A DNA stretch of 48,924 nt from Alphaproteobacteria bacterium (GTDB lineage Bacteria; Pseudomonadota; Alphaproteobacteria; Rhodobacterales; Rhodobacteraceae), in contig JAADIJ010000054.1 in NCBI GenBank assembly GCA_013151335.1, forward strand, positions 1 to 48,924. Reading direction: 5' to 3'. Shown one piece after another: positions 35,377-45,107 of the stretch. The notes beneath the pieces are model-generated. The model was not told the origin of the DNA, ran no database searches, and worked only from the letters and a program-made list of their open reading frames with translations. The stretch's first letter is position 1, and each line of letters begins with the position of its first letter. A program made the position numbers and the translations under genes.

Positions 35377-36647
35377 ACCAGCCACATTCCGACGTGGTGC
35401 TTGACCGCTTAATGTCGCTCCACCCCAAAATCATCGACCTCACGCTTGATCGAATGACACGACTTCTGGCAACTCTCGACCATCCAGAGCGCGCTTTGCC
35501 GCCGATCATCCACCTCGCCGGAACCAACGGCAAAGGCTCGACCCAAGCGATGATTCGCGCAGGTTTGGAGGCCGCTGGCAAGTCGGTCCACGCCTATACT
35601 TCCCCCCATCTCGCGCGGTTTCACGAGCGTATTCGCGTGGCCGGGGAGCTGATCTCCGAACCCGATCTGGCCGCGATACTGGCCGAATGCGAGAGCGCGA
35701 ATGGCGGCTCTGCCATCACCTATTTCGAGATCACAACCTGCGCCGCCCTGTTGGCATTCTCGCGCCAAGCTGCCGATTTCACCTTGCTTGAGGTCGGCCT
35801 TGGCGGGCGGCTTGACGCGACCAACGTCACGCAAGACCCCGCCCTCACCGTCATCACCCAAATCTCCTATGACCACCCACAATATCTGGGCGAAACCTTG
35901 CCCGAAATCGCGTTTGAAAAGGCTGGCATCCTCAAACGCGGCGTGCCTTCGGTTGTTGCCCGCCAACCCGACGAGGTGCTCGACGTGATCGAGGCTCGCG
36001 CCCGAAAAATCGGCGCGCCATTGCTGGTTTATGGCCAACATTGGCATGTATCCGAGGAACACGGGCGCATGGTTTTCCAGGATGAAACCGGCCTGCTCGA
36101 CCTGCCGCTGCCCAATCTGATTGGCGCGCATCAGGTGATGAACGCCGGTGCCGCGATCGCCAGCCTTCGCCATTTCGGCCTTGAGGCGGCGGAAATTGAA
36201 GCGGCGGTAACCCAAGCAGAATGGCCCGCGCGCATGCAACATTTACGTCGCGGCCCGCTGGTGACCTCGGCACCCGAGGCGGAAATTTGGCTCGACGGAG
36301 GTCACAACGCCGCCGCCGGAGCAGCACTCGCCGAGGCCATCGGTCGGCTTGGCGCGCGACCGTTGCAGATCATCTGCGGCATGCTCAACACCAAGGATAT
36401 CGACGGATATTTGCGCCCGCTGGTCGGTTTGGCCGAGCAGTTTTACGGCGTCACCATTTTAGACGAGGCCGCAACCCTGCCCGGCCATGAAACCGTCGCC
36501 GCCGCGAAAAAGGCCGGCTTTTCAGCGGTCGAGGCCGCCGATGTTCCCTCTGCAGTCCGGCTTATCGCGCAACAAAATCCGCAAGCACGCATCCTGATTT
36601 GCGGCTCGCTCTACCTCGCCGGACGGGTTTTGCGCGACAATAGTTGA
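35373..36647 (+). CDS. folC: Dihydrofolate synthase / folylpolyglutamate synthase
   Basis: A 424-residue Mur-ligase-like enzyme that adds glutamate to dihydropteroate and to folates. The P-loop GTNGKGST is at 50-57 in HLAGTNGKGSTQAM, followed by YTSPHLARFHERI (about 76-88), the GLGGRLDATN motif (about 145-154), the ISYDHPQYLG-type His (about 167-177) and WLDGGHNAAAG (about 311-321) near the start of the C-terminal domain. The start is GTG 35373, coupled to accD, an arrangement common in proteobacteria. A terminator follows at 36664-36693. Confidence 0.95.
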   Translation: MNQPHSDVVLDRLMSLHPKIIDLTLDRMTRLLATLDHPERALPPIIHLAGTNGKGSTQAMIRAGLEAAGKSVHAYTSPHLARFHERIRVAGELISEPDLAAILAECESANGGSAITYFEITTCAALLAFSRQAADFTLLEVGLGGRLDATNVTQDPALTVITQISYDHPQYLGETLPEIAFEKAGILKRGVPSVVARQPDEVLDVIEARARKIGAPLLVYGQHWHVSEEHGRMVFQDETGLLDLPLPNLIGAHQVMNAGAAIASLRHFGLEAAEIEAAVTQAEWPARMQHLRRGPLVTSAPEAEIWLDGGHNAAAGAALAEAIGRLGARPLQIICGMLNTKDIDGYLRPLVGLAEQFYGVTILDEAATLPGHETVAAAKKAGFSAVEAADVPSAVRLIAQQNPQARILICGSLYLAGRVLRDNS

Positions 36648-36663
36648 TGGTCTCAGACAACCG

Positions 36664-36693
36664 AAAAAGGCGCCCAAAACCGGACGCCTTTTT
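36664..36693. terminator. Bidirectional terminator between folC and trxA
   Basis: AAAAAGGCG (36664-36672) and CGCCTTTTT (36685-36693) form a perfect 9-bp stem around a 12-nt loop. The A and T tracts make it work in either direction, ending folC (stop 36647) on the plus strand and trxA (stop 36729) on the minus strand. Confidence 0.85.
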
Positions 36694-36728
36694 AACTTAG
36701 CTCTTTGATTTAGCAGCTTAAATTTGCG

Positions 36729-37049
36729 TTAAACCGCGTCTTCAATCCAGCTTTGCAAGGCCGATTTCGGGGCAGCACCGGTCTTGTTGGACACAACCTC
36801 GCCATCCTTGAACATGAACAAGGCGGGAATGCCGCGCACGCCAAGCGCGGTCGGCATGCCGGGGTTTTCGTCCACATTGAGCTTGGCAATCTTAATCCGG
36901 CCCTCATACTCGACCGACAGCTCTTCCAAAGCCGGGCCGATCATTTTGCACGGGCCGCACCACTCCGCCCAGAAATCCACAACTACGGGAATGGGCGAGT
37001 TTTTAACTTCTTCATCGAATGTTGCATCGGTAACTTTTACTGTTGCCAT
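36729..37049 (-). CDS. trxA: Thioredoxin
   Basis: A 106-residue classical thioredoxin. The redox site is WCGPCK (about 31-36, within [16 protein letters not shown]), the cis-Pro region is [12 protein letters not shown] (about 73-84), and the buried Asp is in VVVDFWAEW. It is the general cytoplasmic disulfide reductant. The ATG at 37049 has AGGAGG 7 nt upstream; upstream in-frame codons to 37073 are not needed. It is 64 bp downstream of addA on the same strand, a conserved neighbour pair in alphaproteobacteria, and ends at the shared terminator. Confidence 0.97.
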   Translation of the reverse strand: MATVKVTDATFDEEVKNSPIPVVVDFWAEWCGPCKMIGPALEELSVEYEGRIKIAKLNVDENPGMPTALGVRGIPALFMFKDGEVVSNKTGAAPKSALQSWIEDAV

Positions 37050-37113
37050 TTTGCGGCCTCCTGACCGTAACATATTGCGCTGTCCGTCAACCTAAGTACG
37101 CCCCATGACAGCG

Positions 37114-40100
37114 TCAAGGCAGCGCGGCCCTTGCGAGCGCATCTGTCACGAGTTTTTGTGGCAGCCGCGACAATTGGGCCGTTTTTGTCCACAAAATCGC
37201 GGTCTCTATTTGGCGGTTCGGATAGATTTGCGCCAGCGCCGCGCCATAAGCGCCCATCTGCCGCAACACCCCCTCAGGCGTTTGGGCGACATTCTCGGGC
37301 ACTGCCGCATTGGTCTTGAAATCCACCGCCAGCACATGATCCGACGTGATCACAAGACGGTCGATAAACCCGAAAATCCGCGCGTCCCCTAGCGTGGCAC
37401 AAACCGGCACTTCGGCCAATGTTTCAAAGGCAAACAGAAAGGCCAGCGCCGGATCATCAAGGATCAAAGCAACCTCGCCCAACAGGTCGCCCATCTCATC
37501 CGGCATTTGCACAGGGTCCGAACCTGCCGCCAAAACCTCCATCGCCAAGCGCGCGCGATCCTGTGGTTTTGCCCCCGGTAAATGCTCCAACAAAGCATGA
37601 ATTTGCCGGCCCCGCCGCTTGGCCGCCTCCTCACTCAAACCCTCGTTTGCACCCTCAACGATCTTGCTCCCGCCAAGCTCTGACGGCGACAGCAACTGTC
37701 GCGGCGCGCTGACCGCAGGGGCGTTATCAAAGGCCCAATCCGGCAAATCCACCTGGGTTTTCTCGGGAAGGTCAGCGTTGCTCGCCTGCGCCTGATGCCA
37801 ATCATGCTGCTCAAACCGAAGGATCTCGCGGCCATGAAAATCGCACGGTGCCGCGCCGGTGGTTTCCAAACCACCCTCGGCAATCGAGTACCAAGACTGG
37901 CCGCACTCACCCTTGTTTCCCGCGCCACAAATAATCAACCAACTCTCGGCGCGGGTCATGGCGACGTATAAAACGCGCATCCGTTCTTGTTGCTGAAACT
38001 CCTGACGGGCCTCCATCAGCGCGCGCATTCCCGCTGGCGCGTCCGGTTTTTTGGTGGTCCAAACCGCCAACCCATCCTCGGCCATCAGCACGTCTGGCGT
38101 TGTCGGAGCGCGGCGTTTGGCGGTGTCGGGCAGGATCACAATCGGCGATTCCAGCCCCTTGGCCCCGTGAACCGTCATCACCCTGATTTCGGTGGCGTTG
38201 GTATCCATTTGACGCTTGATATCGCTCTCGTCGCTGGCCATCCAACCGAGAAATCCGGTCAGGCTGGGGGCCTCGGATTGCTCGTATTGCAAAGCCTGGG
38301 TCAGGAGCGCATCAATCCCGTCCTCGGCCTCGGCCCCGAGCCGCGCGATCAGGTATTCGCGCCCGCGATGGTGGGTCAGGATACGTTCCAACAGCTCGTA
38401 AGGGCGGTGAAAATCGGCATGGTTCAGCATGTCGTTCAGCATGTCAAACGCCTCGCCAAACTGTTGCTGACGGGCACGAAGCGACTGCCAAAGATAGCCT
38501 TTTCGCCCCTGCGCCAGCGTAAACAACTCCCCCTCCTCAAGTCGAAACAGAGGCGAGCGCAAGGCCGCAGCAAGCGACAAATCATCCTCCGGCGTGGCCA
38601 TGAACGACAGAAGTGCCGACAGGTCCCGCACCGCAAGCTCGCCGCCGATCTTGAGGCGATCTGCCCCGGCAACAGGCAAGGAGTGATCCTTCAACTCTTT
38701 GATAATAGTATGAAAAAGCTCCGATCTTTGTTGAACAAGGATCAGAAAATCACCGGCAATAATCGCACGACTTCCCTCTTTGGTTGGCAGATGTTCGCCG
38801 CTTTCAAGGATCAACTTGATGCCGTCGGCGATCTCTGCCGCCAAAATCTGCACAGGGTCATCGGGCTGCAACATATCGACCGGATCAAACCATGCGGGCT
38901 TTTCTGCGGTCTCGGATTTCTCGCGAAACGGCCAAAGATCAACCCGTCCGGGCAGGTCGGGATAAAAGGCGTTATGCTCGACCTCAAACGAAAGATTTGC
39001 GTGACCTGCGCTGTTGATCACCACGTCAACCATGCGCAAAATCGCCGAGGACGAGCGGAACGAGTATTTCAACTCGCTGCTGTTCAAAGGCTTGTTGACG
39101 GCGGCAAGATGGCGCGCGAAATGGCTGCGCATCCGGTCAAACTCGGCAGGATCAGCGCCTTGAAACGAATAGATCGACTGTTTTTCGTCCCCGACCACAA
39201 ACAAGGTCCGATCCACCTCGCGCGCGGTCTCGCCGGTTGAAAACTCCTCTGCCAGTCGCGCGATAACCGACCATTGCGCCGGGCTGGTATCTTGGGCCTC
39301 ATCGACCAAAATATGGTCGATCCCGCCGTCAAGCTTGAACAAAACCCATTGAGCCATGGTGCTGTCGGTCAGCAAAGCCCGCGCGCGAAAAATCAAATCG
39401 TCAAAATCAAGCCAGCCTTGCTGGAGCTTTCGCCGCTCGTATTCCGGCAAAAAAGCCCGGGCGAACTGATGCAAAGCGCTGGTTTTCTGCGCGGCACCAA
39501 GCGCCATCAGGCTGGCTTTTGCCACGCCCACACGCCCCATAAACTGGTGAAACTCCACCAAAAGCTCCCCCAACGCTTCGCCCGCCTTTTTGGTCGGCAC
39601 GCTGGCATATTTCGGCAGCCCGGCGTTCTCGCCAGTTTTCAACAGCAATGCTGCAAACAGCCGTTCGAGATCATCGCTGGTGGGAGCGTTTACGTTGATC
39701 GCCTCAAGCCCGTCGGCCAGCGTTTGCATGGTCGAGGTAAAGCGGCGCAGCACCGGAATGACGCGTGCAAACAGCTCTTTTTCCCCGCCACAAAACGGCA
39801 GACGCGGCGCATCTGCGGCGGAAAAATTCGCAGCAAGGTCAAACGAGGCCCAGATTTCCGCGTCGGTTGGTTTGGTGGCAAAAGCTTGTGCGTTACGCGC
39901 CAATTCCTGCAACAGCTTGTCAGGATCATCGCCCGACAAATACCGCGCCATCGCGTCAAACGCGGCCACATCAGCACCGTCGGCAAGGCTCTCCAGAATA
40001 TCCGCACGCAGTTTTTTACCCGCCCGCTCGTCCATTTCCTTGAAGTTCGGCGAGACCCCGGCCTCCAGCGGAAACCGTCGCAACAGGGCCGCACAGAACG

Positions 40101-40479
40101 AGTGGATGGTCTGGATTTTCAAGCCACCCGGCGTCTCAAGAGCGGCGGCAAACAGCGTGCGCGCCCGCCGGAGCGACGCCGCCTCAAGCGCCTCGCCGCT
40201 TTCGCCAAGCTCGGCCAGCATTTTGGTGAGAGCGTCATCGGGCAGCATCGCCCAACTTCCCAGCCGCTCAAACAGCTTGTTTTGCATATGCGAAGCGGCG
40301 GCCTTGGTGTAGGTCAGGCAGAGGATTTTCTGCGGCGGCACTCGGTGCAGCAACAAGCGCGCCACCCGATCGGTCAGAACCCGAGTTTTGCCCGAGCCAG
40401 CATTGGCCGAAACCCATGTGGAATAGGCCGGATCGGCGGCGCGGATTTGCGCCTTGGTGGCGTCGTTTTGCTCGGTCAT
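37114..40479 (-). CDS. addA: Double-strand break repair helicase AddA
   Basis: A 1121-residue UvrD-type helicase-nuclease, one half of the AddAB complex that resects broken DNA ends for RecA. Motifs: Walker A SANAGSGKTRVLTDRVARLL (about 24-43), motif Ia LCLTYTKAAASHM, motif II LVDEAQDTSPAQWSV (about 390-405), motif III GDEKQSIYSFQGADP, motif V VMTVHGAKGLESPIV (about 760), motif VI VLYVAMTRAESWLII. The C-terminal nuclease domain has LAVDFKTN with the catalytic Asp and Lys near 1065-1070. The start overlaps the addB stop by ATGA. All motor and nuclease residues I can see are intact. Confidence 0.96.
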   Translation of the reverse strand: MTEQNDATKAQIRAADPAYSTWVSANAGSGKTRVLTDRVARLLLHRVPPQKILCLTYTKAAASHMQNKLFERLGSWAMLPDDALTKMLAELGESGEALEAASLRRARTLFAAALETPGGLKIQTIHSFCAALLRRFPLEAGVSPNFKEMDERAGKKLRADILESLADGADVAAFDAMARYLSGDDPDKLLQELARNAQAFATKPTDAEIWASFDLAANFSAADAPRLPFCGGEKELFARVIPVLRRFTSTMQTLADGLEAINVNAPTSDDLERLFAALLLKTGENAGLPKYASVPTKKAGEALGELLVEFHQFMGRVGVAKASLMALGAAQKTSALHQFARAFLPEYERRKLQQGWLDFDDLIFRARALLTDSTMAQWVLFKLDGGIDHILVDEAQDTSPAQWSVIARLAEEFSTGETAREVDRTLFVVGDEKQSIYSFQGADPAEFDRMRSHFARHLAAVNKPLNSSELKYSFRSSSAILRMVDVVINSAGHANLSFEVEHNAFYPDLPGRVDLWPFREKSETAEKPAWFDPVDMLQPDDPVQILAAEIADGIKLILESGEHLPTKEGSRAIIAGDFLILVQQRSELFHTIIKELKDHSLPVAGADRLKIGGELAVRDLSALLSFMATPEDDLSLAAALRSPLFRLEEGELFTLAQGRKGYLWQSLRARQQQFGEAFDMLNDMLNHADFHRPYELLERILTHHRGREYLIARLGAEAEDGIDALLTQALQYEQSEAPSLTGFLGWMASDESDIKRQMDTNATEIRVMTVHGAKGLESPIVILPDTAKRRAPTTPDVLMAEDGLAVWTTKKPDAPAGMRALMEARQEFQQQERMRVLYVAMTRAESWLIICGAGNKGECGQSWYSIAEGGLETTGAAPCDFHGREILRFEQHDWHQAQASNADLPEKTQVDLPDWAFDNAPAVSAPRQLLSPSELGGSKIVEGANEGLSEEAAKRRGRQIHALLEHLPGAKPQDRARLAMEVLAAGSDPVQMPDEMGDLLGEVALILDDPALAFLFAFETLAEVPVCATLGDARIFGFIDRLVITSDHVLAVDFKTNAAVPENVAQTPEGVLRQMGAYGAALAQIYPNRQIETAILWTKTAQLSRLPQKLVTDALARAALP

Positions 40480-43421
40480 GACACCTCCTGCGCGTGAGGC
40501 GAATCGCTGTCATCCCACTCTCCCAATCGCGACAGGTGGTCATAGTCGGACTTATCCGTGCGCTTTTCCAGCCGCGAGCGCGCCGTGTATCCGGTGCCGA
40601 CCAATTGATAGGCACGAATGAGGTCGCGCAGCCCCTGCCACGCCGCGTCAATCATCCGATCGTCGACCTTCAGCGACAGGATTTTCCCGTCAGAGCCAAG
40701 GCCGATATACTGCACGTCCGCGACCGCCTCCGCATCGAGATTTTCAAACGCACCACGCTGCGCCATCGCCGCCTCGAGTGGTAATTGCTTGTCAAAATGC
40801 TCCACCTGCGGCCCGCTCGGCACCGCGCCGGTTTTATAGTCGTAGATCGCGAGGCCACCTTCAAACAGCCGGTCAATCCGGTCGGCCTTGGCACTCAGAA
40901 CGAACGGCGGCTCAGCCATCTCGGCGCGGCCTCTGACCTCAAACGCGATAGGCGCGCCTTTGCTTCGGCGCTCATGCTCGCCGCGCGCAAACCACTCCGA
41001 GATCCGACCCAGACGCGCCAGCCACAATCGACGGGTGGCAGGCCACGGGGCCTCGGTCTGGAGCACCGAGCTTGCCACCTCCACCAGCGTCGCCGCTGCA
41101 TCGTCAGGCAAATTGTCCAGCGTCTGCTTCACAAATTCCTCCAGCACCAGATGCACCGCCTGCCCGCGCAGCCGCGCATCCGGCTCGCGTCTGATGGGGT
41201 CAAGCGGGCGCAGCTTCAGAATATGGCGCGCATAAATCGTGTAAGGATCGCGGATCAGCGTTTTGATTTCGGTCACCGACAATTTCGTCGGGCGTAGCTT
41301 CACCGGCGGACGCGGGGAAGGGCGCTTTTGCGGCTCGAGCGCCAGTCGAGGCCGCTCAAGTGCCGTTGCTAGATCGAGCCAATACTGCCCCCGCGCGCTC
41401 ATCTCGGCCACGGCATTCTCACCGGTATCACCCAGCCCTGACAGCAGATTTATCAACCTTATCAACCATCTAGAGGCCACGGTTGGCGCATCTGCATCGC
41501 GCAAACTACGACTGAGAACCACCTCTTTAGCAGCAATAGCCTGTTGAAAATCATGGGCCGACAGACCGATACGCCGCTCCGGTGCCAACAGGCCCGCCTC
41601 GGCGCGCATGGCCCGACTGAGCCACGGGTCAGGCTCTGGCAGTTTCGGCCAAATCCCGTCATTCAGCCCACCCAGAATAACCAAATCAGCACTTTGCACC
41701 CGCGCTTCAAGCGTACCCCAGATGGTGATATCAGGATGGGTTGTCACCGGATTTCGCACCTCGCCACGGCCCAAAACCGAGCGTAGCAGCACCACATAAT
41801 CGCTTGGCAGCATCTCGCCACCCGCATCGGCGCACGCCTCAAGATCGGCAAAAACCCGCGCCGCCTCAAGCCCGTCCGGCATTTGCCAAAGGCGGCTTTC
41901 GCTCTCCGTAGGCGCAACCCCCTGCGCCAGATTTTGCGCAATTTCGCGATGTTTTCGCATGTGATCCGCCAGATACAGCGGGCCATCGCTGTCGGTCTGA
42001 TTAAAACATTTGCGCAGCCAAGCGGCCCAATCGCTCGCGTCACCATCGCCGGTTCGCGCATCTGCCCAAGCGCTGATCTCGGCGAAATCGACAAAAGGCG
42101 CACCACCGCGAAGCAACTCAAGCTCCAACTCGCGCGTGCGCAGCAAATGCCGGTTTCGCCCCTCGCCTGCGGAATGGCACACCGGATGTTTCAGCAGGAT
42201 CAACAGCCCCTCACCGGTCAGGCGCGCCCCGAAAACCTCCGATGTCAGTCGCAGGAAAATCCCCGTCGGACTAAGCGGCAGCGGCTGCCCGGCGCTATCA
42301 TCAGGCAGGATATTCCACCGAGCCAGCGCCGCCGTCACCTGCCGCGTCAATTGCCGATCAGGCGAGATCAGCGTGGCCTTGCGCCCATCCTCGGCAGCCT
42401 TGCGCAAACAAAGCGCAATCGCCAACGCCTCGGCGCGCGGGGTCGGAGCCTCCAGCAGGGTCATACCGCCAGTTGCGTGCAGAGGATCGCCCAGTTTCGG
42501 GCCTTCGACCAGCCATTGATCGGTCACCGGAGCCGGGCGCAACGCCAATGAAACAAGACGGTTTCGCAGTGGGTTAGGCGGAGTTGCCCCGCTCCAATTC
42601 TCGATCTCGTCAAACTCAAGGCCCATCGCATGAACCCGCTTAACCAATCCGGCTTGGGGATGTTCGGCACCAGTTTCCGGTTGGTCCAAGGCGGCAATCA
42701 CGGCGTCCGGCAAATCAAAATCAAACCCCGGCAACACCACCGCCCCCTGAGGCAACCGCGCCACCGCCTCCATGAACAAAGCTGTCGCCCCGCGAGAGCC
42801 GGTTGAGCCTGCAACAATCACCGGATGCGAGGGCGGCTTTGCGGCCCAACGCGCCGCCAGATGCGCCACCACCAAGCGTTGGCGCGCCTCGGCATCCGGC
42901 TCGCTTGTGCCGCCGAAATAGTCGCCAAGGATGTTGAGAACCTTCAGGCTTTGGCCCCAATGCGCCGCATGATTAGCCACATCCAGCCGCGCAAAAACCG
43001 ACGGCTCAACCCCTTCGCCCTGCATCTCATCCATAAGGCCGGCAAGCTGCTCGGCCAGATCAAAAACCGACGAGCGCGGGGCAAGCTCCGGTGCCTTGTC
43101 CAACAGCGCCGCCACCGCTTGAGACAGCTCCAAAAGCCGCCTGAGCGCCGGAACCGCCGCCGCAATATCGCTGCCTAAAACCGGCTCATGGGCCAGATCG
43201 GTAATGACCCTGATCTGCGGCAAAAATCCCGGCGGGCCAGCTTGATAAAGCTCCTGCAATCGACGAGCGGTGCGGCGGGTGTTGACGAAAATCTCGACCT
43301 TCGCCAGCGCCTCCGGCCCTTGCCCATCGAGCCGCGCGGCAATGCCATCAAGCAGGCATTTGGCAAAATCACAGCCCGGCGGCAGGGCGAAACATCTGGG
43401 CTTGTCGCTTGGCTCAAACAT
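40476..43421 (-). CDS. addB: Double-strand break repair protein AddB
   Basis: A 981-residue partner of AddA. The N-terminal part resembles an inactivated helicase: the Walker-A-like stretch VIVAGSTGSRGATALFMEAV lacks the catalytic Lys, as in the alphaproteobacterial AddB group. LVILGGLNDGIWPKLPEPDPWLSRAMR (split only for reading: ILGGLNDGIWPK then DPWLSRAMR) is a family hallmark near 605-630. The C-terminal RecB-like nuclease domain has AIYDYKTGAVPSG with the catalytic Asp and Lys near 885. I set the start at ATG 43421, with GGGAG upstream; it overlaps the murU stop by 8 bp. A longer in-frame start at 43523 would lie well inside murU. Confidence 0.95.
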   Translation of the reverse strand: MFEPSDKPRCFALPPGCDFAKCLLDGIAARLDGQGPEALAKVEIFVNTRRTARRLQELYQAGPPGFLPQIRVITDLAHEPVLGSDIAAAVPALRRLLELSQAVAALLDKAPELAPRSSVFDLAEQLAGLMDEMQGEGVEPSVFARLDVANHAAHWGQSLKVLNILGDYFGGTSEPDAEARQRLVVAHLAARWAAKPPSHPVIVAGSTGSRGATALFMEAVARLPQGAVVLPGFDFDLPDAVIAALDQPETGAEHPQAGLVKRVHAMGLEFDEIENWSGATPPNPLRNRLVSLALRPAPVTDQWLVEGPKLGDPLHATGGMTLLEAPTPRAEALAIALCLRKAAEDGRKATLISPDRQLTRQVTAALARWNILPDDSAGQPLPLSPTGIFLRLTSEVFGARLTGEGLLILLKHPVCHSAGEGRNRHLLRTRELELELLRGGAPFVDFAEISAWADARTGDGDASDWAAWLRKCFNQTDSDGPLYLADHMRKHREIAQNLAQGVAPTESESRLWQMPDGLEAARVFADLEACADAGGEMLPSDYVVLLRSVLGRGEVRNPVTTHPDITIWGTLEARVQSADLVILGGLNDGIWPKLPEPDPWLSRAMRAEAGLLAPERRIGLSAHDFQQAIAAKEVVLSRSLRDADAPTVASRWLIRLINLLSGLGDTGENAVAEMSARGQYWLDLATALERPRLALEPQKRPSPRPPVKLRPTKLSVTEIKTLIRDPYTIYARHILKLRPLDPIRREPDARLRGQAVHLVLEEFVKQTLDNLPDDAAATLVEVASSVLQTEAPWPATRRLWLARLGRISEWFARGEHERRSKGAPIAFEVRGRAEMAEPPFVLSAKADRIDRLFEGGLAIYDYKTGAVPSGPQVEHFDKQLPLEAAMAQRGAFENLDAEAVADVQYIGLGSDGKILSLKVDDRMIDAAWQGLRDLIRAYQLVGTGYTARSRLEKRTDKSDYDHLSRLGEWDDSDSPHAQEVS

Positions 43422-44118
43422 CGCGCGCTCCCAACATCGCCTCGGCCGCCGCGATTCCCGCAGGCGTGCCCACATCGACCCAGCCGCCTGCGTGAACCAC
43501 CCCAAATAGCCGCCCGCACGCAATCATCTGGTCCCAAACCAGATTAAGCGAGAACCGCTCGTCAGCGACCTGCGCCAGCAACCCCGTGCCGATAATCTGC
43601 GCGCCGGTAAAGATATAAGACGCCTCTTTTTGGCCCCGAAATCGCGTCAGCCGCCCCACGTGATCCATGCTAAAATCGCCCTGACCCGCGTGGTTTTGAC
43701 CGGGCGTCTGTGGCACCAGCATCAACAGCGCATCCATGTTTTCCGGCTGCCAACTCGCCGCCAGTTCCAACAACGGGTTTGGCCCCGACCAAACGACATC
43801 GGGGTTCAAGGTGAACACCGGATCGCTTTGCAACAGGCCCAGCGCGCGCTTCAGCCCACCTCCGGTTTCCAGCGCCTCGCCTTGTTCATGTGACAGCAAA
43901 ATATCGGGCCGATCCGCCAGATGTTGCACGATCTTTTCGGCCAAATAATGCGTGTTCACCACCACCCGCCCGATCTTGGCATCCGCCGCCAGCCCCAAGG
44001 CTCGATCAAGCAGCGAGGCCTCGCCCACCTTGATAAGCGGCTTGGGCAGCGTTCGCGTCAACGCGCCCATTCGAGTGCCAAACCCGGCCGCAAAGATCAT
44101 GATCGCCTCGGGACTCAT
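43414..44118 (-). CDS. murU: MurNAc alpha-1-phosphate uridylyltransferase-like nucleotidyltransferase
   Basis: A 234-residue sugar-1-phosphate nucleotidyltransferase. The signature AAGFGTRMGALTRTLPKPLIKVG (starts at residue 10; G-x-G-T-R-M and PKPL are key) binds the nucleotide; NTHYLAEKIVQHL and HEQGEALETGGGLKRAL complete the active-site set. In Pseudomonas, MurU with AmgK recycles MurNAc to UDP-MurNAc, bypassing de novo synthesis and giving fosfomycin tolerance. The adjacent amgK gene (4-bp overlap) supports this assignment over glucose-1-phosphate thymidylyltransferase. It overlaps addB at the other end. Confidence 0.92.
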   Translation of the reverse strand: MSPEAIMIFAAGFGTRMGALTRTLPKPLIKVGEASLLDRALGLAADAKIGRVVVNTHYLAEKIVQHLADRPDILLSHEQGEALETGGGLKRALGLLQSDPVFTLNPDVVWSGPNPLLELAASWQPENMDALLMLVPQTPGQNHAGQGDFSMDHVGRLTRFRGQKEASYIFTGAQIIGTGLLAQVADERFSLNLVWDQMIACGRLFGVVHAGGWVDVGTPAGIAAAEAMLGARDV

Positions 44119-45107
44119 GCGACCTCCCTGATTTTTTGCAGGTTTTGTGGCGTTGGCGGAGGTACATTATCGCGCATAAATTCACACAATCCCGCCAGTT
44201 CCGGCCGCGCGAGATCACCCATCAGATACGCCCAAACGCGAGGGATCAGATCGACATAGGCGGGCTTTTTGTCGCGAATGCACAGCCGCGCGAAAACGCC
44301 GATGATTTTGAGGTTTCGCTGCGCGCCCAAAGTGGCATAATCGACGAGGAATTTGTCCTCATTCTGCGGGTAAATACGCAAATATCGCGCGATCATCGCC
44401 GCCTGTAAATCACGACCCGTATCGCGGCGCGCATCCTGCAAAAGCGACACCAGATCATAAGCGGGATGGCCGATCAAAGCGTCCTGAAAATCAAGCAAAC
44501 CGACCCGCGCGACACCTTCTCGCGATGGTAGCCACAGTAGATTTTCGGCGTGGTAGTCTCGCAGCACGCAAACTGGCGGACCTGAAAGATTGCCGCAAGC
44601 ATTGTTGATAAGCTTCTGATATTGCGCCTTTATTTCCGTAGTTACCTCTTGACCAGTGATGGCAGGCATATACCAGTCAACCAGTAAATCGGCCTCTCGC
44701 TGGTAAATCTCGGCGCTGTATGGCGGCAAGTCCGGCGAAAAGGATTGCCGGTGAAGATACCCCAAAATATCAATCGCCGCCTCATAAAGTTCGGTCTCCT
44801 GATCCGGGTGGTTTTCGCAGACCCGCGCGTAAAGATCGTCGCCAAGATCCTCCATCACGATCAGACCATTTTGGGGGTCGGCGGCGTAAATTTCCGGCGC
44901 GCTCAGACCGCATTCAGACAGATAGCGCGCAACCTTCAAAAACGGCCCGATATCTTCGTCGTCAAGCGGTGGCGCGTCCATCAACACCGCCCCCGACAGG
45001 CGATCATAGCGCCGCGCCGAGGCGTCCCCCGCTAACGACGAGCGCTTGGCGGCGTCCCAACCGGACGCTTGCAAAAACTCGGCAATTATCTGGTCACGAT
45101 CAGCCAT
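44115..45107 (-). CDS. amgK: AmgK-like anomeric amino-sugar kinase (MurNAc/GlcNAc)
   Basis: A 330-residue kinase of the aminoglycoside phosphotransferase fold. It has LAGDASARRYDRL (about 24-36), the VMEDLGDDLYARV hinge (about 109-121), the catalytic loop CVLRDYHAENLLWLP (about 182-196; His-Ala-Glu-Asn), and the Mg-binding Asp in GLLDFQDALIGHPAYDL (about 207-223). It is expected to phosphorylate C1 of MurNAc for MurU. The pair sits between tsaE and addB, an order often seen in alphaproteobacteria. It overlaps tsaE by 8 bp and murU by 4 bp. Confidence 0.9.
   Translation of the reverse strand: MADRDQIIAEFLQASGWDAAKRSSLAGDASARRYDRLSGAVLMDAPPLDDEDIGPFLKVARYLSECGLSAPEIYAADPQNGLIVMEDLGDDLYARVCENHPDQETELYEAAIDILGYLHRQSFSPDLPPYSAEIYQREADLLVDWYMPAITGQEVTTEIKAQYQKLINNACGNLSGPPVCVLRDYHAENLLWLPSREGVARVGLLDFQDALIGHPAYDLVSLLQDARRDTGRDLQAAMIARYLRIYPQNEDKFLVDYATLGAQRNLKIIGVFARLCIRDKKPAYVDLIPRVWAYLMGDLARPELAGLCEFMRDNVPPPTPQNLQKIREVA

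Noticed and set aside
40494-43547. Long plus-strand open frames antisense to addA and addB
   Set aside because: These arise from the GC-rich codon pattern of the real genes. They have no domains and contain Arg/Pro/His-rich translations typical of shadow frames.
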